Counted from the first letter of the stretch, positions 1 to 8,602 are shown. The stretch is 38,425 nucleotides of DNA from Actinomycetota bacterium (GCA_016870815.1 VGAI01000007.1:1-38425), one strand, 5' to 3'. A program made the numbers and translations. Notes: a model not told the origin generated them from the sequence alone.

Positions 1-1337
1 AGGGCTTTTGGGACAGGTGCAACTCCAAGAGCCCTTAAGTGCCAACCGGCATCCAGCCATTTCTTGCGATCCAAAGCATTACGACCATCAATGATGTTTC
101 GCTTCGCGACTACTGAATCAAGAGTTGTTGGATCAATCTCTCGATACTGGCGCCATTCAGTGAGGTGCAATATGAGTTCGCTATCTTTCAAGCACTCGTG
201 AAGGTCGGTAGTGAAGTTAAGTGCTGGGAATCGACGTTTCGCATTCTCAGTAGCTTTCGGGTCGTGAATGCGCACATCTGCACCGGCGCCATGTAGTTGC
301 ACTGCAATATCTAGCGCGGGAGAGTCGCGGACATCATCGCTCTCTGGCTTGAAAGCGGCGCCAAGAATCGCGATCCGTCGCCCCTTTAACTCTTCACCGA
401 GATCAGCTCGAACCAGCTCGATCATTCGTTCCCGAGCGCGAAGATTGATCGAATCGATTTCGCGCAAGAACTCAAGCGCTTGTCGTGCGCCAAGTTCGTC
501 GGCGCGGGCCATGAAGGCTCGAATGTCTTTTGGAAGACAACCTCCACCGAAACCAATACCTGCCTGAAGAAATCGACTGCCGATACGTGGATCAAAGCCG
601 ATTGCTCGTGCAAGAACGGTGACATCACCATCTGCTGCTTCACAGATTTCAGCCATCGCATTGATGAAAGAGATTTTTGTTGCAAGGAATGAGTTGGCCG
701 CGACCTTCACTAATTCAGCTGTGGGAAGGTCCGCGCGAATCCACGGAATCTCAAGCGCCAAGAGATCTGCATAGACTTCGCGCAAGATCTCTTCAGCTCG
801 ATCTGAAGTGACACCAACAACAAGGCGATTTGGCCGAAGCGTATCCTCGACCGCAAATCCTTCTCGTAAGAATTCTGGGTTCCAGGCAAGTTCGGCGCCG
901 GAATTGATTGAAGCGAGTTCAGAAGCAAGACGTGCTGCAGTTCCGACTGGAACAGTTGATTTTCCAACAATGAGTGACCCGCTCTTTGCAATGGGAGCGA
1001 TTGCCTGTAGAGCACTATTGACATAGGTCATATCTGCAGCGAGTGAGTTCTTTGTTTGCGGTGTGCCGACACAGATGAAGTGGACGTCGCATTCAGATGC
1101 TGCTTTGAAATCGGTGGTGAAAGTCAAGCGCCCTGATGCAATCTCATCGCTGAGAAGTTGGTCGAGACCGGGCTCGAAAAAAGGAACTCGACCCTCTGAG
1201 AGCACCGATATCTTCTCGTGATCAAGATCAATTCCCACTACTTCGAAGCCAAGCGAAGACATGGCAGCAGCATGCGTTGCACCGAGATAACCGGTGCCGA
1301 TTACCGATAGGCGAAGCCGCTTACTTGCCTTTGCCAC
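1..1337 (-). CDS. ugd: UDP-glucose 6-dehydrogenase, C-terminal end cut by window edge
   Basis: Oxidises UDP-glucose to UDP-glucuronate with two NAD+ in the cytoplasm, supplying acidic sugar for surface polysaccharide. I translated the minus strand by hand: 445 codons are open from a GTG at 1337 to the window edge. The N-terminus has the Rossmann signature GTGYLG at about residues 14-19. The NAD-binding and central domains follow, and the catalytic cysteine lies in GFGGGCLPKD (Cys267). The C-terminal UDP-binding domain shows GAAFKPESDDVRDSPAL. Family members are about 430-460 residues, so only a few C-terminal residues should be missing. An AAGGG lies 9 bases before the GTG. The next gene upstream on the same strand encodes an LCP-type ligase, which fits an envelope glycan role. 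UDP-mannose type dehydrogenases share this fold, so the substrate is inferred. Confidence 0.93.
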   Translation of the reverse strand, partial: MAKASKRLRLSVIGTGYLGATHAAAMSSLGFEVVGIDLDHEKISVLSEGRVPFFEPGLDQLLSDEIASGRLTFTTDFKAASECDVHFICVGTPQTKNSLAADMTYVNSALQAIAPIAKSGSLIVGKSTVPVGTAARLASELASINSGAELAWNPEFLREGFAVEDTLRPNRLVVGVTSDRAEEILREVYADLLALEIPWIRADLPTAELVKVAANSFLATKISFINAMAEICEAADGDVTVLARAIGFDPRIGSRFLQAGIGFGGGCLPKDIRAFMARADELGARQALEFLREIDSINLRARERMIELVRADLGEELKGRRIAILGAAFKPESDDVRDSPALDIAVQLHGAGADVRIHDPKATENAKRRFPALNFTTDLHECLKDSELILHLTEWRQYREIDPTTLDSVVAKRNIIDGRNALDRKKWLDAGWHLRALGVAPVPKA

Positions 1338-1362
1338 TACAAATTGCCCTTCATATTTCTAA

Positions 1363-1375
1363 TCACCAATGGTGA
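1363..1375. promoter_or_regulatory. TCACCA-A-TGGTGA palindrome upstream of ugd
   Basis: A perfect 6-bp inverted repeat with one central base lies in the 58-bp gap between the LCP gene stop and the ugd GTG, about 26 bases before that start. No T-run follows on the minus strand, so an operator is more likely than a terminator. The binding protein is unknown. Confidence 0.35.
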
Positions 1376-1395
1376 ATCGCTAAGAAAGGTTACCT

Positions 1396-2535
1396 TCATT
1401 GGAATCCCTTACATGGGTTGTCACTGGCCTTCTGAGTGCCAAACTTATCGATATAGGTGGGCTCGATCTCGCCTGGCTCGGTCGCTGAGCCATCACTAGA
1501 GTCTGAAGGTGATGCGCTCGGCGAGGGCTTAACTTCATCGAGGAGAGGTCGATCTTCCTTCAATCTCAGAAACAAATCCCCTGCAAGTGTTGGATCCCAG
1601 AGCACCGCTGCGGTAACGCCATTTTTGTTGTAGTTGTAATACTTCAGCGGGACAGTCAAGGTCGTGACATTCTTCGCCGAGAGGCTTCGTAACTGTTTTC
1701 CGAGTGTGAGAAGATCATTTCGATCAAGATTCTGGTCAGTGATGACAGAGTCGAATGCAGAGTTGAGCAGTTTGGTCATCTTTACAGGATTAAGAAGCAC
1801 GCCAGCGCTCGTCACTTCTCGCAGGATCGTTGAGATGAATTGCTGTTGACGTTTCATCCGTCCGATATCGCTAGTCCCATCAAAGGATCGAGCGCGGACA
1901 TATTTCAGAGCATCAATGCCATCGAGGGTATGTCGACCCGCCTCAAGGTCAATATGGCTCTTCGGATCATAGATCGCTCGGTTGGTGCAGATTTCTACGC
2001 CACCGAGGGCGTCGACAATCCTGACGAATCCGGTGAAATCCACTTCGATGTAATGATCGATTCGAAGATCTGACATCGATTCGAGAGTCTGGATAAGTAG
2101 CGGCGCACCGCCCCAGGCAAATGCTGAGTTGATCTTGGAGTGAGTCTCGCTATGGACTTTGCCTTGCGCATCGGTCCAACTTGGAATCAGCGCATAACTA
2201 TCTCGAGGTATTGAAACAATCGATGCGCGATCTCGATTCTTCGAAATATGGACCAGCAATATCGTGTCAGATCGCTTTCCTGCAGCTACCTTTGTGCTAC
2301 CCGTGCGAAGCCTTCGTTGCTCCTCCCGGGTGAGTCCCTCTCGTGAATCAGAACCAACGATCAGGTAGTTAACGGCACTTGTGGGTTTACTCGGGCGATC
2401 ATCAAGATTGGCGAAGGCATCAGTGCGCTTTATCGAATTTGTGATGGCACCAAGACCGACCCAGGAGACGGCAGAGAGTGCGACGATGGCGATGGAGAGC
2501 TTGGTGAAAAAGCGAATCGCACGTGGGGATTTCAC
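1396..2535 (-). CDS. LytR-CpsA-Psr (LCP) family ligase
   Basis: LCP proteins transfer lipid-linked glycan polymers (teichoic acid, arabinogalactan or capsule type) onto peptidoglycan on the outer face of the membrane. The 379-residue product has a short basic N-terminus, one membrane segment at about 10-33, and an extracytoplasmic LCP domain at about 80-250. The domain carries the family hallmarks: SDTILLVHI, then SIPRDSYALIP with the conserved Arg-Asp, then the INSAFAWGG and KYVRARSFDGTSDIGRMKRQQ stretches. The C-terminal tail is Ser/Pro/Asp-rich and ends after a lone cysteine-containing DNPCKGFQ. The start is GTG at 2535 with no Shine-Dalgarno; TAGGCT lies 6 bases upstream, indicating a leaderless mRNA. 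It lies divergent from the GT2-Wzm-Wzt genes and just upstream of ugd. The exact polymer is unknown. Confidence 0.93.
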   Translation of the reverse strand: MKSPRAIRFFTKLSIAIVALSAVSWVGLGAITNSIKRTDAFANLDDRPSKPTSAVNYLIVGSDSREGLTREEQRRLRTGSTKVAAGKRSDTILLVHISKNRDRASIVSIPRDSYALIPSWTDAQGKVHSETHSKINSAFAWGGAPLLIQTLESMSDLRIDHYIEVDFTGFVRIVDALGGVEICTNRAIYDPKSHIDLEAGRHTLDGIDALKYVRARSFDGTSDIGRMKRQQQFISTILREVTSAGVLLNPVKMTKLLNSAFDSVITDQNLDRNDLLTLGKQLRSLSAKNVTTLTVPLKYYNYNKNGVTAAVLWDPTLAGDLFLRLKEDRPLLDEVKPSPSASPSDSSDGSATEPGEIEPTYIDKFGTQKASDNPCKGFQ

Positions 2536-2541
2536 AGGGTC

Positions 2542-2547
2542 AGCCTA
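2542..2547 (-). promoter_or_regulatory. -10 element TAGGCT of the LCP gene (leaderless)
   Basis: On the minus strand TAGGCT ends 6 bases before the GTG at 2535, which would place the transcription start at or within a base or two of the start codon. No clear -35 hexamer is seen. Confidence 0.5.
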
Positions 2548-2571
2548 ATCGTGGCTCCTTCAATGATTCGC

Positions 2572-2577
2572 TAAGTT
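2572..2577 (+). promoter_or_regulatory. -10 element TAAGTT of the GT2 gene (leaderless)
   Basis: TAAGTT ends 7 bases before the ATG at 2585 and there is no well-spaced Shine-Dalgarno. It faces away from the LCP -10, so the 49-bp gap holds two divergent leaderless promoters. Confidence 0.45.
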
Positions 2578-2584
2578 TGAGAGC

Positions 2585-3589
2585 ATGAACTCGGTCACCT
2601 ATCCCGGCGTCTCAGTGATCATGCCTGTACTCAACGAGTTCAATCATCTCGAGGCGGCGGTACGTGCAGCTTTGGCACAGGATTATCTGGGCGAGATTGA
2701 GGTGATCTTGGCAGTAGGCCCCTCCAAAGATGGGACTGAAAACTTAGTGAGTCAAATAATTCAGGCAGAAAAGAGAGTTAAATCGATTGTGAATCTAACT
2801 GGAAGAACTGCCACTGCATTGAATCTTGCCATCAAAGAGTCTCGGTTCGACTACATAGTAAGAATTGATGGGCATAGTGAGATAGAGCGAAGTTATATCG
2901 CCAATGCGGTCAATGCTCTCCGGCAGCGCGAGAGTGAAGGCGTGGTCAATGTCGGCGGAGTAATGGCTGCAGAGGGGATTACCCGATTCGAAAGAGCGGT
3001 TGCCAGGGCAATGCGCTCGCCACTTGGAGTAGGAAGCTCTCGCTTCCATGTTGGTGGCGATGCAGGAGAGAGTGACACGGTCTATCTTGGTGTTTTCAAG
3101 AAATCTGCGCTCCTTGCCGTGGGCGGTTTTGATGAGCGCTACACAAGAGCACAAGATTGGGAGTTGAACTATCGACTTCGATTGAATGGTGGAAAAATTT
3201 GGTTTGACCCCGCTCTCAGAGTCACTTATCGACCTAGGGGTGACTTTCGATCACTAGCCAAGCAGTACTTTGAATATGGACGTTGGCGAAGAGTTGTTTC
3301 ACGGCAACATCTCGGCACGGTCAACTTGCGCTACCTCGCAGCTCCACTCGCTGTTGCAATCAATGCGCTTTCGCTAGTGCTCGCAATGACTAACACCTAT
3401 TACTTCTTGGCTCCAGTTGCGCTTTATCTTGCTTCAATGATTCTCGGCGGGATAGTCATTGGTAAGAGTTGGAGTGAAAGAGCCCTTTTGCCCATGGTGA
3501 TTACAACGATGCATCATTCCTGGGGACTTGGATTCCTCACCTCGCCGAAGCGCTTGTTGGTTCAAGGTCGATTGAAGGCGAACGGGTAA
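2585..3589 (+). CDS. GT2 family glycosyltransferase with C-terminal membrane segments
   Basis: An inverting glycosyltransferase that uses a nucleotide-sugar donor at the cytoplasmic face of the membrane. The 334-residue protein has the GT-A entry PGVSVIMPVLNEFNHLEAA at residues 7-25, a DGHSEIE metal-binding region near residue 95, GGFDERYTRAQDWELNYRL with the catalytic-base ED-like motif near residue 185, and two or three hydrophobic segments after about residue 255. This layout resembles ExoA-like succinoglycan glycosyltransferases. It begins a plus-strand run with Wzm and Wzt (9-bp gap to wzm), so it probably acts on the lipid-linked glycan that the ABC transporter exports. Donor and acceptor cannot be read from sequence. 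Confidence 0.9.
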   Translation: MNSVTYPGVSVIMPVLNEFNHLEAAVRAALAQDYLGEIEVILAVGPSKDGTENLVSQIIQAEKRVKSIVNLTGRTATALNLAIKESRFDYIVRIDGHSEIERSYIANAVNALRQRESEGVVNVGGVMAAEGITRFERAVARAMRSPLGVGSSRFHVGGDAGESDTVYLGVFKKSALLAVGGFDERYTRAQDWELNYRLRLNGGKIWFDPALRVTYRPRGDFRSLAKQYFEYGRWRRVVSRQHLGTVNLRYLAAPLAVAINALSLVLAMTNTYYFLAPVALYLASMILGGIVIGKSWSERALLPMVITTMHHSWGLGFLTSPKRLLVQGRLKANG

Positions 3590-3598
3590 TCTTCGCGA

Positions 3599-4450
3599 GT
3601 GAGTTCTTTCCAGCAAGATATTGCGCGAAAGCCAGTAGCGGTTTATCAACCGTTCAGGCACGGTCTGCCTTCGCTCAGGGAGTACCTCACCTCACTCTGG
3701 CGACGTCGCGATTTCATCTTTGAATATGCCAGGGCGGACCTGCATCAAAAGCAATATGGGACAGTCCTCGGACAGCTTTGGCTGATCTTGACTCCTCTGA
3801 TCCTGGCTGGGATTTACTACCTACTGCTGATCATTATCGGAGCTAAAGGTGGCGCTACACGCTTTGGTCATCTCACCGGAACCCTCTTCCTCTTCTATCT
3901 AGTAACTAACTCAATCACTTCGGGGGCAAAGTCAGTGACCTCAGGATCTAAATTGGTTCTTAACTCAGCATTTCCAAGACTGGTGTTGCCCATCGCAGAG
4001 ACCCTGATTGCCTTGATGCGATTCCTGCCGACGATGATCGTCTTGCTTGGAATCCATATTGCTTTAGGTCTTCCTTTCACTCTCCATATGCTCTGGGCGC
4101 CCGTGATTCTTCTTCTCGTCCTCTTCTTTGCATTGAGTTGTGCCATCATCGCGGCCACAGTCAATGTGTATTTTCGCGATGCACAGAACCTTCTTCCCTA
4201 TCTCTCGCGAACGCTGCTCTATCTATCACCAGTTCTCTACACCAGTGCGATGTTGGATGAGCGTCTGAATTTCTTGACCGTGATCAATCCACTCTTTCCT
4301 CTCCTTGATAGTTGGTCGGCGATCATGATCGAGGGGAAAGCGCCGTTGATGAGCGACCTACTCCTTGGCCTTGGCTGGACTCTTGCGCTTTTCTCACTTG
4401 GCAGCTACATCTTCTTGACTCGGGAGCGTGAGTTCGCTGTCCGCATCTAA
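3599..4450 (+). CDS. wzm: ABC-2 type polysaccharide export permease (Wzm/TagG-like)
   Basis: Membrane subunit of an ABC exporter that flips lipid-linked polysaccharide across the cytoplasmic membrane. The 283-residue protein has a cytoplasmic N-terminal amphipathic stretch ending in RRRDFIFEYARADLHQKQYGTVLGQLW, the typical Wzm/TagG entry before the first membrane helix. About six membrane segments follow. Motifs include VNVYFRDAQNLLP and YLSPVLYTSAML in the second half, both common in the family. The start is GTG at 3599. The gene overlaps the ATP-binding partner by 23 bp. In Actinobacteria such pairs export galactan or O-antigen-like glycans; which polymer applies here is not known. Confidence 0.92.
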   Translation: MSSFQQDIARKPVAVYQPFRHGLPSLREYLTSLWRRRDFIFEYARADLHQKQYGTVLGQLWLILTPLILAGIYYLLLIIIGAKGGATRFGHLTGTLFLFYLVTNSITSGAKSVTSGSKLVLNSAFPRLVLPIAETLIALMRFLPTMIVLLGIHIALGLPFTLHMLWAPVILLLVLFFALSCAIIAATVNVYFRDAQNLLPYLSRTLLYLSPVLYTSAMLDERLNFLTVINPLFPLLDSWSAIMIEGKAPLMSDLLLGLGWTLALFSLGSYIFLTREREFAVRI

Positions 4451-5231
4451 AACATCTCGCACTCGAGAGAGCGCCGTCTCAATTAAGTCACTTGGTCTGG
4501 TCTACAAGACGACACTTGATCGCCGCCCGACACTTCGAAACCGTCTCGGGCGTCTCGCACGTCGTCAACGTCAGACTCGCGTCGTGCATGCAGTGAGAGA
4601 TCTAACGCTTGATATTCCCTATGGACAGGTAACGGGGATCATCGGCAGTAATGGAGCAGGTAAATCCACGTTAATGCGCGTCATCTCAGGAATTTTGCCT
4701 CCAACTTCAGGAAGGGTCGAAGTCTTCGGGAAAGTCTCCACACTCCTCTCTCTTGGGGTTGGTTTCAATAACAAACTCACCGGCAGAGAGAATGTCTATC
4801 TAGGTGGGCTTGCCGCAGGAATGAGTCGCGACCAAATTGATGAGAAGTTTGATTCCATCGTCGAGTTCTCTGGGTTGGAAGAGGTGATTGATGCACCGAT
4901 GCGCACTTACTCCTCTGGGATGCAGTCTCGTCTTGCCTTCTCTGTTGCGGCCTCACTTGACCCCGATATCTTGATTATCGATGAAGCTTTGAGTACTGGC
5001 GATGCGCGCTTTAAAGTGAAGTCGATCGAGCGAATCCGGCAGATGAAAGGTGATGATCGCGCACTCATCGTCGTCTCGCACGCCCTCAAAGTCCTGCGAG
5101 AGATTTGCGATGAGGTTATCTGGATGGATAAGGGGAGAATGGTCAAGCGTGGCGACCCGCTCGAAGTGATCAAGGCTTACCGGAATTTCTTACAAGTTGG
5201 AAGTAGTCCTGAGACTGATGAGGATTTCTAA
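4428..5231 (+). CDS. wzt: ABC exporter ATP-binding protein (Wzt/TagH-like)
   Basis: ATPase of the polysaccharide exporter, partner of the Wzm-like permease whose 3' end it overlaps. The 267-residue protein has Walker A GSNGAGKST (Lys79), a Q-loop region, the signature SSGMQSRLAFSVA, Walker B DILIIDEAL and the switch SHALKVL. The insert between Walker A and the signature has GVGFNNKLTGRENVYLGG, characteristic of the Wzt/TagH/RfbB subfamily. There is no long C-terminal carbohydrate-binding domain, so export is probably not chain-end dependent as in E. coli O9a Wzt. The start is GTG at 4428, chosen because the N-terminus before the core fold has the usual length. Confidence 0.94.
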   Translation: MSSLSASKTSRTRESAVSIKSLGLVYKTTLDRRPTLRNRLGRLARRQRQTRVVHAVRDLTLDIPYGQVTGIIGSNGAGKSTLMRVISGILPPTSGRVEVFGKVSTLLSLGVGFNNKLTGRENVYLGGLAAGMSRDQIDEKFDSIVEFSGLEEVIDAPMRTYSSGMQSRLAFSVAASLDPDILIIDEALSTGDARFKVKSIERIRQMKGDDRALIVVSHALKVLREICDEVIWMDKGRMVKRGDPLEVIKAYRNFLQVGSSPETDEDF

Positions 5232-6588
5232 TCGTAGGTTTTCGACTCTTGCCGTAGCACTCCTACTCTCAGTACTCACGCCAATGAGTGCAGATGCAAG
5301 TGCCCCTGCGAAATTCGTCTTTACGGGATCAGGTTTTGGTCATGGCGTGGGAATGAGTCAATACGGTGCTAAAGGCATGGCAATGGAAAGCGCCACCTCT
5401 GCCATTATTTTGAATCACTACTATCCCGGAACCTCACTTCTGCCAAGTGATGACACTCAACTTATTCGCGTCAATGTCGGACATAAACAACGCGATGCCT
5501 CTCTGACCATTAAGTCAGAGAGTGGAACGGTCACCTTGATTCGTGGGCGATTCACCATCAATCGCCCGATTCCCGAGAGCGCTGTCGTTGGCAGTTATAG
5601 TGGCGACATCACTATTTCAATGACAAGTATTGCGGGCAAGATAGAGATCACTCGCTCATCCAAAACCGCGAAATTCACGAGTCTTGAGCCAGATGATGAT
5701 TGGACGATTCGCTGGGATAGCGAGACGGTCATGACGCTTCGGACGTCGGCGCGAAATTATCTTCTCAAGTATGGACAACTCAGTCTCAAGCGGGTGGCAA
5801 ATGATGTGGGTCCTGGTGAGATGGAGATAACCACAACGCTTCGCCTTGGCGATCACTATCTCTACGGAATTGGCGAGGTTCCCTCATCCTGGCCCGATGC
5901 CGCCCTTGATGCGCAAGCGATCGCAGCTCGGACATTCGCGCTCTCGAAGTTGCCCACTATTCGAAAGGCCTGTGACTGTCATATCTATAGCACCATCCGT
6001 GACCAGAACTTCGTTGGTTATGGCAAAGAGAGTGAACCGTTCTATGGCATCCGTTGGCGAAATGCAGTTGATCGGACACGAAATCAAATCCTCTTCTTTG
6101 AAGGAAAACCGATTCAATCTTATTTCTTCAGTAGTAGCGGTGGCATGACTCAGAATGTGAAAGATGTTTGGGGTGCAAAGGTGGCATACCTCATCAACCG
6201 GCCCGATACCTGGAGTGTGGATCTCGCAGTCAACCCACGTTATGCAAAGTGGCGAAGAGAAGTCCCCCAGTCAGTGATGGCAAAGGCCTTTGAATTCAAG
6301 GATCTGGTGAAGTATCAAATCCTGGAGCGTTCAGTAACTGGGAGCATTTTGAAGATCCGAGGGATTGATAGCGAAGGGCGAGAGAAGATTCTGACCGGCG
6401 AGCAGTTCAGGTCGCGAGTCGGACTTCCCTCGACCTGGATAAACCTTGCCGGCATTTCACCTGATGGTGAGCCTGAGCGAGAGCCACCGTCAGAACAAGT
6501 GATCGAAATCTGTCTGGATCTCTTTAGATTCTCTCAATCCTTACGAGAATCGTGCGAGCAAGGAAAGATTCTGGAGCGACGATATTAA
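5218..6588 (+). CDS. Secreted SpoIID/LytB-domain protein
   Basis: SpoIID-type proteins bind or cleave peptidoglycan; several are lytic transglycosylases acting on stem-less glycan. I chose the ATG at 5218 because it opens directly into a signal peptide (MRISNRRF, then a hydrophobic core, then ADASA), giving 456 residues and a 14-bp overlap with wzt. A TTG 21 bases earlier would add 7 residues that spoil the signal. Family hallmarks are GSGFGHGVGMSQYGAKGMA near the N-terminus, the YLYGIGEVPSSWPDAALDAQAIAARTFAL stretch, then SSSGGMTQNVKDVWG and the late region ending in the LPSTWI segment. Translational overlap with the exporter suggests a shared envelope task, but the substrate is not shown. 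Confidence 0.9.
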   Translation: MRISNRRFSTLAVALLLSVLTPMSADASAPAKFVFTGSGFGHGVGMSQYGAKGMAMESATSAIILNHYYPGTSLLPSDDTQLIRVNVGHKQRDASLTIKSESGTVTLIRGRFTINRPIPESAVVGSYSGDITISMTSIAGKIEITRSSKTAKFTSLEPDDDWTIRWDSETVMTLRTSARNYLLKYGQLSLKRVANDVGPGEMEITTTLRLGDHYLYGIGEVPSSWPDAALDAQAIAARTFALSKLPTIRKACDCHIYSTIRDQNFVGYGKESEPFYGIRWRNAVDRTRNQILFFEGKPIQSYFFSSSGGMTQNVKDVWGAKVAYLINRPDTWSVDLAVNPRYAKWRREVPQSVMAKAFEFKDLVKYQILERSVTGSILKIRGIDSEGREKILTGEQFRSRVGLPSTWINLAGISPDGEPEREPPSEQVIEICLDLFRFSQSLRESCEQGKILERRY

Positions 6589-7532
6589 TCGTTGGCGTGA
6601 AGTAGCGAGTTGAGCCCGCCCCAATCACCACTCTTAGGCAGAGCTTCTATCGCCCCGTTATTTGAATTGCGCCTGAAGAGAAGTCCATGTGCGCCCGAGA
6701 GATCCCGTGCTTTCACTGTCGTGCCATCTGGGAGTGCGACTTTCGACCCAGCTGTGAGATAGAGCCCCGCTTCAACAACGCACTCATCACCAAGTGAGAT
6801 ACCCAGTCCTGAATTAGCGCCGAGGAGAGAACGTTTACCAACTTTGATCACTTCTTTTCCGCCGCCCGAGAGAGTTCCCATTATGGATGCGCCACCACCG
6901 ATATCACTGCCATCGTCAACTGTGACACCGGCGGAGATTCTGCCCTCGACCATAGATGCACCGAGTGTTCCAGCATTGAAATTCACGAAACCTTCATGCA
7001 TCACCGTCGTGCCTGGTGAAAGATAAGCGCCAAGCCTGACTCGATTTCCATCGGCAATTCGAACGCCCTCAGGCACTACGTAGTCGAGCATCCTTGGGAA
7101 TTTATCCACACCATGGACGGTGAGATGGCCGAACTCGACTCGAAGTTGCTCTCGAACTGAAGCAAATCCCGTGATTGCCGCGGGTCCGAAATTAGTCCAG
7201 ACGACGTTAGGCAGTTGAGCGAATATCCCATCGAGATTTTGTTGATGTGGTTTGACGATGCGATGTGAGAGTAGATGAAGTCGTAGATAAGCATCGCAGA
7301 CACCTTCAATCTTCTGATCAAGATTGATCTCAAGCGCCACTGGTTCGCGATGAATACCTCGAACCTCCTCATCTCTGCGAGGAGTAGAGATAAAACTTTC
7401 AAGTGCAGGAGCTTTCGCATCGGCGATTCTCCCGAGGCCGAGGGAGTGGAAGTAGGTATCGAGTACTCCGGTCGCATGGATGGTTGCGATACCGAATCCA
7501 TAAGCAAAACGCTGAGAATCCTGCGATGACAT
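6585..7532 (-). CDS. dapD: 2,3,4,5-tetrahydropyridine-2,6-dicarboxylate N-succinyltransferase
   Basis: Transfers succinyl from succinyl-CoA to tetrahydrodipicolinate in the succinylase branch of lysine and meso-diaminopimelate synthesis, in the cytoplasm. The 315-residue protein is of the actinobacterial DapD type: an alpha/beta N-terminus with GFGIATIHATGVLDTYFHSLGLG, then a left-handed beta-helix of hexapeptide repeats (PEGVRIADGNRVRLGAYLSPGTTVMHEGFVNFNAGTLG and onward), and the DDGSDIGGGASIMGTLSGGG active-site region. It converges on the SpoIID gene with a 4-bp overlap and diverges from the LOG-family gene 36 bp away. The partner aminotransferase dapC lies at 21099; dapE is not in this window. 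Confidence 0.96.
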   Translation of the reverse strand: MSSQDSQRFAYGFGIATIHATGVLDTYFHSLGLGRIADAKAPALESFISTPRRDEEVRGIHREPVALEINLDQKIEGVCDAYLRLHLLSHRIVKPHQQNLDGIFAQLPNVVWTNFGPAAITGFASVREQLRVEFGHLTVHGVDKFPRMLDYVVPEGVRIADGNRVRLGAYLSPGTTVMHEGFVNFNAGTLGASMVEGRISAGVTVDDGSDIGGGASIMGTLSGGGKEVIKVGKRSLLGANSGLGISLGDECVVEAGLYLTAGSKVALPDGTTVKARDLSGAHGLLFRRNSNNGAIEALPKSGDWGGLNSLLHAND

Positions 7533-7568
7533 GGCTTAACGCTATCAAGGGCAGCGCGAGTTCTGAGG

Positions 7569-8135
7569 ATGGTCAATTACTCTGGTCTCATGAGAAGGCG
7601 AGTCGCTGTCTATTGCTCATCCTCCACCGCTATCGAAGAGCGCTATATCGAGCTTGCCTTCGGAGTTGGTTCGGCCATCGCGGATGCTGGATGGGAACTG
7701 GTTTGGGGCGGCGGGAAGATCTCGATGATGGGCGCTGTAGCGCAGGGCGTGCGCTCTCGTGGCGGGCAATCGATTGGTGTGATCCCGAGCAAGTTGAAGC
7801 AGATTGAATTCGTCGATGACCAAGCCAGTGAGATGATCGAAGTGGCCGATATGCGTGAGCGGAAGGGAAGAATCGAGTCACTCTCAGATGCGTTTATCGC
7901 CCTTCCAGGAAGTCTTGGCACATTGGAAGAGCTCTTTGAAATCTGGGTAGGTGGTTATCTGAATTTCCATGAGAAACCGATTGTCATCCTTGATCCCTTT
8001 GGGACTTATCGTTCATTGCACTCTCTCCTTGATGATCTTGATCGAGAGAAATTAATGAAGCCTGGTCAACGAGGCAGAGTCCACTGGAGCGACTCTGTCG
8101 AGGACTCAATCGAATTCCTCAAGGGACGTTTCTGA
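7569..8135 (+). CDS. LOG/TIGR00730 family protein (putative nucleotide phosphoribohydrolase)
   Basis: LOG-family enzymes hydrolyse the N-glycosidic bond of nucleoside 5'-monophosphates, releasing a base and ribose 5-phosphate; members activate cytokinins. The 188-residue protein has a Rossmann fold with VAVYCSSS, WELVWGGGKISMMGAVAQG, a MRERKGRI segment, and LPGSLGTLEE at 112-121. The usual family motif is PGGxGTxxE, so the second glycine of the pair is replaced by serine. The start could be ATG 7569 or ATG 7590; homologues usually begin a few residues before VAVYC, which favours 7590, but neither has a convincing Shine-Dalgarno. The gene next to dapD in Actinobacteria is often of this family. 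It couples to the following gene by TGATG. Confidence 0.85.
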   Translation: MVNYSGLMRRRVAVYCSSSTAIEERYIELAFGVGSAIADAGWELVWGGGKISMMGAVAQGVRSRGGQSIGVIPSKLKQIEFVDDQASEMIEVADMRERKGRIESLSDAFIALPGSLGTLEELFEIWVGGYLNFHEKPIVILDPFGTYRSLHSLLDDLDREKLMKPGQRGRVHWSDSVEDSIEFLKGRF

Positions 8136-8602
8136 TGCGCCCAATAAAGGAGTTCGCGCTCACGGTAAAAATAGATGCGCCTCTTGCAGAGGTCTGGCGC
8201 GAGATGATTGATTGGCAGGGTCAATCAGAGTGGATGCTTGCGACAAGAGTCTACGACGATAGTGAAAGTCCAGTAGGTGTGGGGCATCGACTTCGAGCAT
8301 TCACTGGACTCTTTGCCAAGCGAAGCACTCTCATCGGAGTGATGGATGAGATGGTGGTCTCGGAGTGGCAGCCGCCAACTTTCGCCCGTGTGGAACACAT
8401 CGGAAGAGTTATCAAGGGCTACGGAACATTCACTCTCACTGATCTTGGTAAGAATCAGACCAGGTTTGATTGGTTCGAAGAGATAGCTGCACCGCGATTG
8501 ATACTGGCCTTGATCAAGATCCCTACTCTCTTTGGTGTTCTGATTTCCTTGAAGCGTTTTAAGAAAATTGTGGAATCAAAGGGTTCCATCTCATCGAAAT
8601 GA
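8135..8602 (+). CDS. SRPBCC (START-like) family protein
   Basis: A 155-residue protein of the polyketide cyclase/START superfamily, a helix-grip fold with a hydrophobic ligand pocket. Visible features are the opening strand FALTVKIDAPLAEVWREMIDWQGQSEWM, a middle strand set with VGVGHRLRAFTG and ERVEHI-like VEHIGRVIKGYGTFTLTD, and a long C-terminal helix. The ligand is unknown; homologues in Actinobacteria are often annotated only as SRPBCC. ATG overlaps the stop of the LOG gene (TGATG), and its own stop overlaps the next start (ATGA), so the three are almost surely cotranscribed. Confidence 0.8.
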   Translation: MRPIKEFALTVKIDAPLAEVWREMIDWQGQSEWMLATRVYDDSESPVGVGHRLRAFTGLFAKRSTLIGVMDEMVVSEWQPPTFARVEHIGRVIKGYGTFTLTDLGKNQTRFDWFEEIAAPRLILALIKIPTLFGVLISLKRFKKIVESKGSISSK

